DNA from: Acidimicrobiaceae bacterium | GTDB lineage: Bacteria; Actinomycetota; Acidimicrobiia; Acidimicrobiales; RAAP-2 | Reading direction: 5' to 3' | Assembly: GCA_027315445.1 (NCBI GenBank) | Contig: DAHUYA010000062.1 | Location: 1-33,747 of the forward strand | Length of the DNA stretch: 33,747 bases | Shown here: positions 24,439 through 33,096 of the stretch, one piece after another | Numbering within the stretch: position 1 is the first letter of the stretch | How the letters are laid out: every line of letters starts with the position of its first letter | Program-made: the position numbers and the translations under genes | Notes under the pieces: generated by a model | The model's input: only the letters and a program-made list of their open reading frames with translations | Database searches by the model: none | Told to the model about the DNA's origin: nothing

Positions 24439-24885
24439 TCAGGCCGACAGCTCTTGGCCGTCCTGGCGGTGGGTGACCGCGATCCGGCGGGGCTTGGCGT
24501 GCTCGGCCACCGGTATGACGAGGGTCAGGACACCGGCCTCGTACTCAGCCCGGATGTGGTCGGTGTCGAGGTTCGTCCCGAGGAACACCTGCCGGGTGAA
24601 GGTCCCGTAGGAACGCTCGCAGACCACCGGCTCGATTCCCTCCGTGGGCGGCGGGGGCGTCCGCTCGGCCTTCACCGTGAGCACGTTGTCCTCCACCGTG
24701 AGGTCGATCGAGTCGGGGGCCACGCCGGGCAGGTCCAGCCGGATCAGGAAGCTGTCGTCCTTTCGGTAGGCGTCCATCGGCATGGCCATGGGGGCCGCCA
24801 TGGCCCGTCCGCCGTTCTGGGCTCCCATCAGTTGCTGGAACAAGCGGTCGACGTCACGGAACGGGTCGCTGCGCACAAGAGCCAT
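24439..24885 (-). CDS. Hsp20/alpha-crystallin family small heat-shock protein
   Basis: LVRSDPFRDVDRLFQQLMG, DAYRKDDSFLIRLDLPGVAPDSIDLTVEDNVLTVKAER, CERSYGTFTRQVFLGTNLDTDHIRAEYEAGVLTLVIPVAEHAKPRRIAV. GGAGGAG SD. Confidence 0.94.
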   Translation of the reverse strand: MALVRSDPFRDVDRLFQQLMGAQNGGRAMAAPMAMPMDAYRKDDSFLIRLDLPGVAPDSIDLTVEDNVLTVKAERTPPPPTEGIEPVVCERSYGTFTRQVFLGTNLDTDHIRAEYEAGVLTLVIPVAEHAKPRRIAVTHRQDGQELSA

Positions 24886-24950
24886 CTCGTCTCCTCCTGT
24901 TCGTCTCCTTCCGGGGTCGGAGTGCTTTCCACGCCACTCCACAAGCAATT

Positions 24951-24977
24951 TTAGCACTCTCCCTCTGAGAGTGCCAA
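24951..24977. promoter_or_regulatory. CIRCE element (HrcA operator) upstream of hsp20
   Basis: TTAGCACTC-N9-GAGTGCCAA; consensus TTAGCACTC-N9-GAGTGCTAA, one mismatch. Confidence 0.9.
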
Positions 24978-25131
24978 CAGGGGGCGCCCCCACCGCGGGT
25001 CCCGTCCCCGGGGTGTCGAAAGGGACGAGGGGCCCACGTCGCGAGGACCTTCGGCCCTGCTGGGCACCCGGTTTGGGGTTCAACCTGGAGTTGGATCGCA
25101 GGAGGCGATCCGGAAAGGCCGGGAGGCTGAG

Positions 25132-25758
25132 ATGAAGATTCGACGGAAGACATTCGACCTGGTGCTGACGCTCGGCGGCGCGGTGCTCACCGTGGTGCTC
25201 ATCGCCGCTGGCTCCCTCCTCATGTGGGGCTACAGCTATACCAACTCCAACGTCCACGATCAGCTGGCGATGCAGCAGATCTACTTCCCAACAGCGTCCG
25301 CGTTCGCCCACGCGAAGGCCGGCACGGAGATCACGCCGAGCATGATCCCCTCGGTGTCCCAGTACGCAGGACAGCAGCTGCTCACCGGTCCGCAGGCTGC
25401 GGTCTACGCCAACGACTTCATCGCCGTGCACCTGAGCGAGATGCCCTACCACGGTGTGTACGCCAAGGTGAGTGCAGCCGCACGGGCCGCCACGCCGGGA
25501 TCGGCGCAGGCCGCAAAGCTCACCGGCCTCGAGCAGACGGTGTTCCAGGGCACCACGCTCCGCGGCCTGCTCCTCGAGGCCTACGCCTTCTCGACCATCG
25601 GTGAGATCGCCTTCATCGCCTCGATCATCTCGTTCGCACTGGGCGGAGTGATGCTGGCCCTCACCCTCCTCGGCTTGACCCACTGGCGCCGGGTTCCCGA
25701 GGACCTGGAGTTCCCACGGGAGCGCCACCACAAGGAGGAGGTCCCGCAGGCCGCCTGA
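25132..25758 (+). CDS. Conserved-type membrane protein with N- and C-terminal TM segments and an extracytoplasmic middle domain
   Basis: TFDLVLTLGGAVLTVVLIAAGSLLMWGYSY and TIGEIAFIASIISFALGGVMLALTLLGLTHW. GGGAGG SD before the ATG. Confidence 0.78.
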   Translation: MKIRRKTFDLVLTLGGAVLTVVLIAAGSLLMWGYSYTNSNVHDQLAMQQIYFPTASAFAHAKAGTEITPSMIPSVSQYAGQQLLTGPQAAVYANDFIAVHLSEMPYHGVYAKVSAAARAATPGSAQAAKLTGLEQTVFQGTTLRGLLLEAYAFSTIGEIAFIASIISFALGGVMLALTLLGLTHWRRVPEDLEFPRERHHKEEVPQAA

Positions 25759-25775
25759 TCCCTTCCGACACCCGC

Positions 25776-25810
25776 CGACAGTGCCCGGCCCCCGGGGCCG
25801 GGCACTGTCG
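25776..25810. terminator. Palindromic terminator-like element between convergent genes
   Basis: CGACAGTGCCCGGCCCC-C-GGGGCCGGGCACTGTCG (17-bp arms). Confidence 0.75.
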
Positions 25811-25855
25811 CGTCCGGGCACCGTTCCGTCCGGGCACTGTTCCGTCCGGGCCTGC
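25798..25855. repeat. 16-bp tandem repeat (about 3.5 copies) continuing from the terminator arm
   Basis: CCGGGCACTGTCGCGT / CCGGGCACCGTTCCGT / CCGGGCACTGTTCCGT / CCGGGCCTGC. Confidence 0.85.
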
Positions 25856-25893
25856 CGCATCCGGGATCGGCACATCCCGGAGACCCGACGTGG

Positions 25894-27063
25894 TCAGATC
25901 CGGTACAGCTTGACCGCGTTCTCGCTCAGGATCTTGCGACGGGAGGACTCGCGGAGCGTCGCCAGGGTGTCACCGACGAGCTCGAGTGGCTTTGGGAAGA
26001 GGCAAGTGGGGTGCGGGAAGTCGGTCTCGAAAAGGATGTTGTCCTCGCCCACCTTGTCCACCAGGTCCTGCAGGTCTCCCCACGCCTTCTCGAACCAGAA
26101 GGTGGCGTACCAGTGGTCGGCGAAGTACTCGGAGGGCTTCCGCTGGAGCTCACGCATCTGGTCGGGGGCGTTCTCGAACAGCTCGTAGTCGACCGCTTCG
26201 AGGATGAAGGGGATCCATCCGATCCCACTCTCCACCGACACGATCTTCAAGTCGGGATGGCGGTCGAACATCCCCGAGACAATGGTGTTGGCGACGATTC
26301 GTGCGTTGTTGATGAAGAGCATCGATCCGCCGAGGGCCGGCTTGACGTACTCGTGTTGGGACGGCCAGAAGTAGTTCCCGAAGAAGTTCATGGCCGTGAG
26401 GCTCGAGCCGATGTGGAAGTGCACCGGCAGCTGCAGGTGGGCGCAGGCCTCCCAGAAGGGATCCCAGTCGCGGCTGGCCAGGTCGGGCGCCCCGAGGTCC
26501 TGCGGGTCGGAGGTCATGTTGACGCCGCGGCTGCCCATGGTCGCCACCCGCTCGGCCTCGCGGACACAGGCGTCGACGCTCCAGGCCGGCATGATGGGCA
26601 TGGGGAGGAGACGGCCGCCGCTCTGTTCCTGCAGCTCGAAGCGAGCGTCGTTGTAGATCTCGACGATGGCCTGGCGCAGGGCGTTGTCCTCCACCGGCTG
26701 CAGGTTCTGCCCACCGATACCCAGGGAGTTCGGGTAGAGCACCTGCACCTCGATCCCGCTCTCGTCCATCAGCTTGAGCCGCTCCTGCGGATCCCAGGCG
26801 GCCCGATGCACCCGTTCGATGTCCCATTCGATCATCGACTCCTGGAATGGGTGCTTCTCACCCTGCAGGTCGATGACGCCACCGCCCCCGGCCCGACCGG
26901 CGGCCAGGCCGTCGATCACCCAGGTCGGCTCGCCGTCGACCACTTCGACGTGCGGCACCCGGTCCTTGTAGGCGGCGGGCGCCCGCTTGACCCAGAGGTC
27001 GTGCATCTCGGTCAGGTGAGAGTCGGCGTCGACCACCAGAAGGCCCTCTGCCGCCAGCGCCAT
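25894..27063 (-). CDS. Amidohydrolase family (amidohydro_2-type) protein
   Basis: VVDADSHLTEMHDLWVKRAPAAYKDRVPHVEVVDG, LKLMDESGIEVQVLYPN, LPVHFHIGSS, LFETDFPHPTCLFP, ILSENAVKLYRI. Confidence 0.9.
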   Translation of the reverse strand: MALAAEGLLVVDADSHLTEMHDLWVKRAPAAYKDRVPHVEVVDGEPTWVIDGLAAGRAGGGGVIDLQGEKHPFQESMIEWDIERVHRAAWDPQERLKLMDESGIEVQVLYPNSLGIGGQNLQPVEDNALRQAIVEIYNDARFELQEQSGGRLLPMPIMPAWSVDACVREAERVATMGSRGVNMTSDPQDLGAPDLASRDWDPFWEACAHLQLPVHFHIGSSLTAMNFFGNYFWPSQHEYVKPALGGSMLFINNARIVANTIVSGMFDRHPDLKIVSVESGIGWIPFILEAVDYELFENAPDQMRELQRKPSEYFADHWYATFWFEKAWGDLQDLVDKVGEDNILFETDFPHPTCLFPKPLELVGDTLATLRESSRRKILSENAVKLYRI

Positions 27064-27273
27064 CAGGTGCCCCCTTCGTGTCCTTCGTGCCGCCGAAGCG
27101 GCTCGTCGATCCCTCGGGCCGGCCGGCGCACCGGCCAACCCTCCTCGCCGACGACAATAGAGCCTGCGGCCGACCCCTGACGAGCCAACCTCTCAAAGAG
27201 AAGCAGATAGAAGGTCCCCCGGCCCGGCCGGGGTGGATGCCCGGCGGCACCGGTGGTGGTCTTGGATGGGGAC

Positions 27274-28761
27274 ATGACGAGGTGGTCGGAGGGCACGGCG
27301 CCGACCAGGCCGCGGTGGATCGAACGGAGCATGGTCCTCGTGCTCGCGGCCCGGGCCGCCATGAGCGCCGCCCGGGCCATCGCGGGGGTGGTCACCGCCC
27401 TCTACCTCGCCACGCAGGGGTTCTCCGCGCTGCGCATCGGCATGCTCTTCCTCTGTGTGGCCCTGGCCGGTGCGGTCATGTCCACCGCCGTGGGCCTGGC
27501 CTCCGACGCCGTCGGCCGGAAGCCCTTCCTCGTGGTGGTACCGCTCCTGGCCTCGACGGCGGCGGTCGTGTTCGCTCTCGATCGCGCCGAGGCGCTGCTC
27601 TTCCTGTTCGCGGCCCTCGGGAGCTTCGGGCGCGGCGCCGGGGCGGGTGCGGGCAACGTGGGGCCCTACCAGCCGGCCGAGGCGGCCTTCGTCGCCGAGG
27701 CGGTCCCGGCGCCGCAGCGGACAGCGGCCTTCGGAAGGCTGTCGTTCGTGTCGTCACTGGGTGGGCTGGCGGGCGGCCTGCTGGCCGGGCTCGCACAACC
27801 GCACAGCGCGATCGGCCGGGCGGCCACCGTCGCCTACCGCCCCGCCTTCCTGGCGGCCGCCTTCCTGGCGGCCGCCGCCGGGCTGCTGGCGCTCGGGCTG
27901 ACCGACCCGGATCGGGTCCCTGGCGCGACCGGTGGCCCGGCTGGTGACCCCGCCGGTGGCCCGGCTGGTGACCTCGCCGCTGCCGGGACCGGCGACACGG
28001 CCCGGCCCCAGGAGGACCGGGCCGTCGGGTCGGGCCGTCGCCCGGGGGGCCGGCGCCCGCGACGTCTGCGGATCGTCCTTCCACGCCGGTCATGGGGGGT
28101 GCTGTGGCGCTTCTGGGTCACCAACGGCCTCAACGGCATCGCCATCGGTCTGTTCGGGCCCTTCGTGAGCTACTGGTTCCACCGCCGCTACGGCGCCGGG
28201 CCCCAGGAGATCGGTGTGCTGTTCGCGCTGATCAACGTCGCCACCCTGGCCTCCTCCCTGGCGGCCGCGGGAATCGGCCGGCGCCTGGGCACGGTGCGCG
28301 CCATCGTCACCGTACGCGTCCTTCAGGGCCTGCTGCTCGTGCCGATGGCCCTCGCTCCCGCCTTCTGGATGGCCGGAGGGGTCTACCTGGTGCGGATGCT
28401 GGTGCAGCGGGTCGGCCTGCCGCTCCGTCAGTCCTTCACCCAGGCAGTGGCCGACCCGGCGGAGCGGGCCAGCCTGGCCGCGCTGTCCAACCTCCCGGCC
28501 CAGGCCACCCAGGCGGGGAGCCAGGTCCTGGCCGGGTACCTGTTCGACGAGGTCAGCCTGGCCGCACCGCTGCTGCTCGGAGGGCTGCTGCAGACCCTCA
28601 ACGCCGCCGCCTACGCAGCCCTCTTCCGGGGGGTGGCGACGGCCGAGGACCGGTCGTCGCCGCGGCGTTCCCCGACCAGTGCGCCGGAGGCGACCGGGTC
28701 GCCGGCCCTGATGCGCCCGCAGGTCACCGAGCAGGGCCCCGACGGGGGCGAGGACCCGTGA
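27274..28761 (+). CDS. MFS transporter
   Basis: AIAGVVTALYLATQGFSALRIGMLFLCVALAGAVMSTAVGLASDAVGRKPFLVVVPLL (MFS motif A-like) and many TM segments; Gly/Pro-rich central loop. Start uncertain. Confidence 0.85.
   Translation: MTRWSEGTAPTRPRWIERSMVLVLAARAAMSAARAIAGVVTALYLATQGFSALRIGMLFLCVALAGAVMSTAVGLASDAVGRKPFLVVVPLLASTAAVVFALDRAEALLFLFAALGSFGRGAGAGAGNVGPYQPAEAAFVAEAVPAPQRTAAFGRLSFVSSLGGLAGGLLAGLAQPHSAIGRAATVAYRPAFLAAAFLAAAAGLLALGLTDPDRVPGATGGPAGDPAGGPAGDLAAAGTGDTARPQEDRAVGSGRRPGGRRPRRLRIVLPRRSWGVLWRFWVTNGLNGIAIGLFGPFVSYWFHRRYGAGPQEIGVLFALINVATLASSLAAAGIGRRLGTVRAIVTVRVLQGLLLVPMALAPAFWMAGGVYLVRMLVQRVGLPLRQSFTQAVADPAERASLAALSNLPAQATQAGSQVLAGYLFDEVSLAAPLLLGGLLQTLNAAAYAALFRGVATAEDRSSPRRSPTSAPEATGSPALMRPQVTEQGPDGGEDP
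27931..27978 (+). repeat. 24-bp in-frame tandem duplication in the MFS central loop
   Basis: GGTGGCCCGGCTGGTGACCCCGCC / GGTGGCCCGGCTGGTGACCTCGCC (GGPAGDPA/GGPAGDLA). Confidence 0.95.
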
Positions 28762-28954
28762 TCCCCCACCGCGCCGTGACCGGGTCGGCGCGGCGCCCAA
28801 GGTTCTGCAGCCGACGGGACCGGAGCCGGCAGGCCCGTCGCCCTCTCCCACGACGACCCGGCCTGGCTCCCCGGCTATCGGCGGCCGGCCTTCAGCCCGC
28901 CGTGGGGCGACTCCCCTCCCTCGTGGCGAGCGGGCGCCGGAGAGTGGCGCGCCG

Positions 28955-29227
28955 TCACCGACAGGCCGACGGGGACGAGGGTCGTCGGGTCGGTGTTGTC
29001 GACGCCGTCGGCCGAGGCGTCCGGCCGCACCTCTCGTCGATCGAGGCAGCCCCGCGGTCCCGCGACGAGCCCTTGTCGAACGCCGCAACCGGGCCGGTCG
29101 CCATGCCGATCACGAGCACGGCGCCCGCCAGGCCGCATGCACCCAGTCCCAACGCGACCGAACGCCGTCGCGCGCTGTCCCACACCGCCATCGCCCACCT
29201 CCGCCAGTTCCGCCCCGCGGGTTGCAC
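28955..29227 (-). CDS. Possible small exported/membrane-anchored protein, possibly frameshifted
   Basis: MAVWDSARRRSVALGLGACGLAGAVLVIGMATGPVAAFDKGSS signal/TM-like start; the tail becomes low complexity while another minus frame reads VDNTDPTTLVPVGLSVTARHSPAPAR. Confidence 0.35.
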   Translation of the reverse strand: MQPAGRNWRRWAMAVWDSARRRSVALGLGACGLAGAVLVIGMATGPVAAFDKGSSRDRGAASIDERCGRTPRPTASTTPTRRPSSPSACR

Positions 29228-29376
29228 GTTACCCCGGGCGGAGCGGCCGGTGGACGGCGTTGCGCGGGTGTTGCCGGCCGGTGTCGCACCGGGTGCCGAC
29301 CGCGCCGGAACGCTCGGCGAGCCACGCCACCCACCGCCACCGGGTCCTCGGACGACCCGGCACGCGGTAGGGCAAG

Positions 29377-30498
29377 ATGCAGGCGATGACGACCGGACAG
29401 GGCGACGCCCGCCTCGCTTTCGACCAGCTGCTCGACACCCTGGCGGAGGTGGCCAACCGGTTCTGCGGCCCGGAGTGGGGGCTCGCCTCGCCCGATGACG
29501 TCGCGGGTGGCCTCCGCCTGGTGGCCCACCTGCTCGAGGGCGGACTGGTCGGCTACTTCGAGGACGACCCGCGCCAGCCCGTCTTCCGGCCGATCGTCAC
29601 CTCGACCCGCAAGAGCCTCGGCGACAATGCCGACGCCGTCTACTTCGACGCCGCCGTGTCGGCCGAGCACGCCTACCGGGTGACCGGCCGGACGGCGGGC
29701 GCGGTGTACGTCTCGTTCACGGTGGAGGCGGGCGGCTGGGACGGCGCCTTCCCCCAACGGACGGCCGGCGTGCTGAACGACACCCAGTTCGACGTGGACG
29801 CCGGCGGGCGCTTCGAGATCTTCGTGGGCGGGGAGCCTCGGGCACGCAACTGGATCGGCCTCGACCCCGACGCCACTCGGGTCACCACCCGCCACTACTT
29901 CGAGGGCGAACGCCCGGCGGCGGCCCCGCCGGTGCCCGACCTGGCGCTGGCCATCGAGGTGCTCGACCGGCCGCCGGCCCTGCCCGCACCCTCCGACGCC
30001 ACGGTGGCCGCCGGCCTCCGCCGGGTGGCCACCTACCTCCGCACCCGGACCCTGACCATGTCGAGGCCGGGGGAAGGCGACCAGCCGGCCTTCGTCTCGC
30101 GGGAGCCCAACCGCTTCCCGGCGCCGGTACCGCCCGGCGACCACGCGCTGGCGGCCGCCGACGCGGCCTACAGCATGGCGCCGTACGTCCTCGGTCCCGA
30201 GGAGGCGCTGGTCGTCACCGGTCGTTGGCCGCGATGCCGCTCCGCCAACGTCTCCCTCTGGAACCGCCACCTCCAGACCTACGACTACGCCCACCGTCGG
30301 GTCTGCCTCAACCGGGCCCAGACACGGCTCGAGCCCGACGGCACCTTCCGGGTCGTGCTCGCACACACAGACCCAGGGACACCGAACTGGCTCGACACCG
30401 AGGGCCGACCCTTCGGGTTGGTGTTCTGGCGCTACATGCTGCCCGAGGGACCGATCGACACCCCGCGGGCCACGGTGGTCACGCTGGCCGACCTCTGA
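29377..30498 (+). CDS. DUF1214 domain-containing protein
   Basis: C-terminal ALVVTGRWPRCRSANVSLWNRHLQTYDY...RTQTRLEPDGTFRVVLAHTDPGTPNWLDTEGRPFGLVFWRYMLPEG-type pattern. Alternative start ATG at 29386. Confidence 0.75.
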   Translation: MQAMTTGQGDARLAFDQLLDTLAEVANRFCGPEWGLASPDDVAGGLRLVAHLLEGGLVGYFEDDPRQPVFRPIVTSTRKSLGDNADAVYFDAAVSAEHAYRVTGRTAGAVYVSFTVEAGGWDGAFPQRTAGVLNDTQFDVDAGGRFEIFVGGEPRARNWIGLDPDATRVTTRHYFEGERPAAAPPVPDLALAIEVLDRPPALPAPSDATVAAGLRRVATYLRTRTLTMSRPGEGDQPAFVSREPNRFPAPVPPGDHALAAADAAYSMAPYVLGPEEALVVTGRWPRCRSANVSLWNRHLQTYDYAHRRVCLNRAQTRLEPDGTFRVVLAHTDPGTPNWLDTEGRPFGLVFWRYMLPEGPIDTPRATVVTLADL

Positions 30499-30549
30499 GC
30501 CCGTGCCGGTCCCCGCCGGCACGACGGAGGGCGACGAGGCGAAGGCCGG

Positions 30550-31794
30550 CTACTCCTCGGCGATCCCGTAGTGGGCGACGTAGCCCTCGAAGGAACGGCG
30601 GACCGATGCAGGATCGAGACCCACATCGGCCGGCGAGTACCGGTGGGCGCCGTGCTTCCCCTTCGGCTTGGCCGCCAGGTAGCCGGTGACGACGGCGTCG
30701 TGGCCCTCGGGCCACGAGAGCCCGAGGCCCTCGTAGAGTCGGTGCAGGGCCGCGACCGGCTCGGCCATCAGGTCGGTGAAGTGCGAGTCGACGATGCGGT
30801 CGTCGGGCAGCGACCCGTCGGCCCGGGACTGCACGGCGCCCTCGAGGAACATCTTGTAGGTGATCTCCATCACCGCGGCCAAGCCGGCCACGTCGACGGC
30901 GTCGCTGCGCATGAACCGGACGGCTGAGAGGATGCTCACCAGCGAGGGCAGGAACTTGAGCGGGTCCCGATGGGTGTGGACGACCCGGGCGTCGGGGTAC
31001 TCGGCGAAGAGCTGGGGCAGGCTGGCCACGTGGTACGGCGATTTGAGCAGCCAGCGTCGCCGCTCGGGGTCGGGGGCGTGGTGCTCGAAGGTCTGCAGCA
31101 TCCGCCGGTGGAGCCGGTAGACCCGTCCCAGGGAGTCGAGGTGCTCGAGCTGCCACCCGGTGAAGGACGGTGCGTCGTAGACCATCGACCAGTACGGCCC
31201 GGCGAAGTCGTACATGAGGAAGTGCACGCACTCGCACGGCAGGTGGCTGGCCAGCTCGTGCATCGTCAGGAAGGGCGGGTGGATGTCCGACCAGAGCTCC
31301 TGCTCCGCTTCGGCGAGCTCGAGGCGGCGCTCGACCGTCCCACTCGAGGGAAGCGGGTGGAGCGCCTCGTAGGCGATCGGCGCTCGCAGCTGCGGGTCGA
31401 GGGCCAACAGCTCGAGCAGGATGGTCGTGCCGGTGCGGGGCGGGCCGACCACGAAGACCGGCTGCTCGATCGGCACCCCGGCGATGGCCGGGGTCGCCTT
31501 CCAGGCCGCCTGCAGCCGGAGCCAGGTCTGCAGGACCCGGAGCACCTCGGCCCGGGTGAGGACCCGCCCGAGCAGGTGCAGGGACGACTCGGTGTCGACC
31601 GACGGGAGCAGCCGGCGGTAGGTCTCGGACCATCCCGGCCACTCCGCCTCGCCCAGGTCGTCGAGCCCGGTGGTGGCGAAGGCGGTCTCGAGCAGCTCGA
31701 CGGGGTCGAGGGCCACGACCCGGCGCGGGTCCCCCACCGCGTCACCCAGGTAGTTGAGCCGCCGGACCCAGTCGGGATGTTCGAGCTGCCGCAC
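30550..31794 (-). CDS. Sulfotransferase family protein
   Basis: PVFVVGPPRTGTTILLELLALDP (5'-PSB-type loop), WLLKSPYHVASLPQLFAEYPDARVVHTHRDPLKFLPSLVSI. Confidence 0.9.
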   Translation of the reverse strand: MRQLEHPDWVRRLNYLGDAVGDPRRVVALDPVELLETAFATTGLDDLGEAEWPGWSETYRRLLPSVDTESSLHLLGRVLTRAEVLRVLQTWLRLQAAWKATPAIAGVPIEQPVFVVGPPRTGTTILLELLALDPQLRAPIAYEALHPLPSSGTVERRLELAEAEQELWSDIHPPFLTMHELASHLPCECVHFLMYDFAGPYWSMVYDAPSFTGWQLEHLDSLGRVYRLHRRMLQTFEHHAPDPERRRWLLKSPYHVASLPQLFAEYPDARVVHTHRDPLKFLPSLVSILSAVRFMRSDAVDVAGLAAVMEITYKMFLEGAVQSRADGSLPDDRIVDSHFTDLMAEPVAALHRLYEGLGLSWPEGHDAVVTGYLAAKPKGKHGAHRYSPADVGLDPASVRRSFEGYVAHYGIAEE

Positions 31795-31857
31795 GCCGCA
31801 GAAGGTAGGCGGATGGCGCCGGACGCGCCGGCCGATGGCGCGGACCTCCTATCTGTA

Positions 31858-31876
31858 GTAGTCCTATTTGGACGAC
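31858..31876. promoter_or_regulatory. Imperfect inverted repeat in the divergent promoter (candidate operator)
   Basis: GTAGTCC-TATTT-GGACGAC (6 of 7 arm positions match), in the AT-richest part of the sulfotransferase/LLM intergenic region. Confidence 0.4.
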
Positions 31877-31912
31877 ATGGGCCCGGGGGGCCGGTGACCG
31901 CAAGGAGGCGGC

Positions 31913-33064
31913 GTGCAGTTCTCTGTGATCTTCGAAGCCCAGCTGGCCAACCCGACGCGCCAGCGAGAGCAGCAGCTCATCCGGGACTGCCTCGACCAGG
32001 CGGTGTTCGCCGAGGAGATGGGCTTCGACCGCGTGTGGGCGGTCGAGCATCACTCGCTCTACTGGTACGCCCACATGAGCGCACCGGAGATTTTCCTCAC
32101 CGCGGTGGCCGCCCGCACCTCCCGGATCCGCATCGGCCACGGCGTGGTCTGCATGCCGTTCAACTACAACTACCACACACGGGTGGCCGAGCGGGCCGCC
32201 ATGCTCGACATCATCTCGGGAGGCCGCCTCGACCTCGGCGCCGGCCGGGGCGGCACCCAGCAGGAGATGTCGCTGTGCAACGTCGACCCCGACCGTACGG
32301 TGGCCGAGGTGCGCGAGGCGCTGCAGATCATCGGCCACATCTGGCTCGAGGAGGAGTTCTCGTGGCACGGTGACCTGCTCCACATCGAGGCGCCGGCCGG
32401 GGCCACCCGCCACAAGGTGGTGCCCCGCCCGGTGCAGACACCGCACCCGCCGCTCTTACTCGCCTGCACCCACGCCGACACGGTGCGGACCGCCGCCCAG
32501 TACGGGGTGGGGGCGCTGGCCTTCGGCTTCGCCGGCGTCGACCACGTTCGCACGCTCCGCAAGATGTACGACGAGGCGGCGGCCGCCCGGACGGAGCAGA
32601 CGATGGTCGCCACCGTGGCCAACGACCATCTGGCCGCACTCTGCCCGACCATCGTCCTCGACGACCGCGAGGCGGCGCGCCAGATCGGGGCGCGCGGCCA
32701 GCGCTTCTTCGGCGAGTCGATCGCCCACTGGGCCCGGCCCGGGACCCCGCCGCCGAGCGAGCACACCGAGGGCGAGGACAACGTGGCCCACATGCGGGCC
32801 ATGAAGACCACCATGGAGGAGCGGGCGGCGCGCGGCGAGATGCCCCAGTACCTGAACGACCCCTCGCTGGCCTCGGCCACCTTCAACATCGAGCACGCCT
32901 ACGGATCGGTCGCCGACGCCATCGACTACGCCGAAGCGCTGGCCGATGCCGGGGTCGACGAGATCATGTGCATGGTGCAGATGGGCACCGTGCCCCAAGA
33001 GGCCTGCATGGAGACCATCGCCAAGTGGGGCCAAGAGATCATCCCCCACTTCCGGCGGAGCTGA
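31913..33064 (+). CDS. LLM-class flavin-dependent oxidoreductase (luciferase-like monooxygenase)
   Basis: QFSVIFEAQLANPTRQREQQLIRDCLDQAVFAEEMGFDRVWAVEHHSLYWYAHMSAPEIFLTAVAARTSRIRIGHGVVCMPFNYNYHTRVAERAAMLDIISGGRLDLGAGRGG. AAGGAGG SD. Confidence 0.93.
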   Translation: MQFSVIFEAQLANPTRQREQQLIRDCLDQAVFAEEMGFDRVWAVEHHSLYWYAHMSAPEIFLTAVAARTSRIRIGHGVVCMPFNYNYHTRVAERAAMLDIISGGRLDLGAGRGGTQQEMSLCNVDPDRTVAEVREALQIIGHIWLEEEFSWHGDLLHIEAPAGATRHKVVPRPVQTPHPPLLLACTHADTVRTAAQYGVGALAFGFAGVDHVRTLRKMYDEAAAARTEQTMVATVANDHLAALCPTIVLDDREAARQIGARGQRFFGESIAHWARPGTPPPSEHTEGEDNVAHMRAMKTTMEERAARGEMPQYLNDPSLASATFNIEHAYGSVADAIDYAEALADAGVDEIMCMVQMGTVPQEACMETIAKWGQEIIPHFRRS

Positions 33065-33096
33065 GGTCGAGGGGCCACCGCTCCCCTCGTCGGGCC

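Noticed and set aside
28092-29498. Plus-strand 468-aa ORF and minus-strand 28090..29088
   Set aside because: Overlap the MFS gene in other frames; low-complexity Arg/Pro/Gly/Ala translations.
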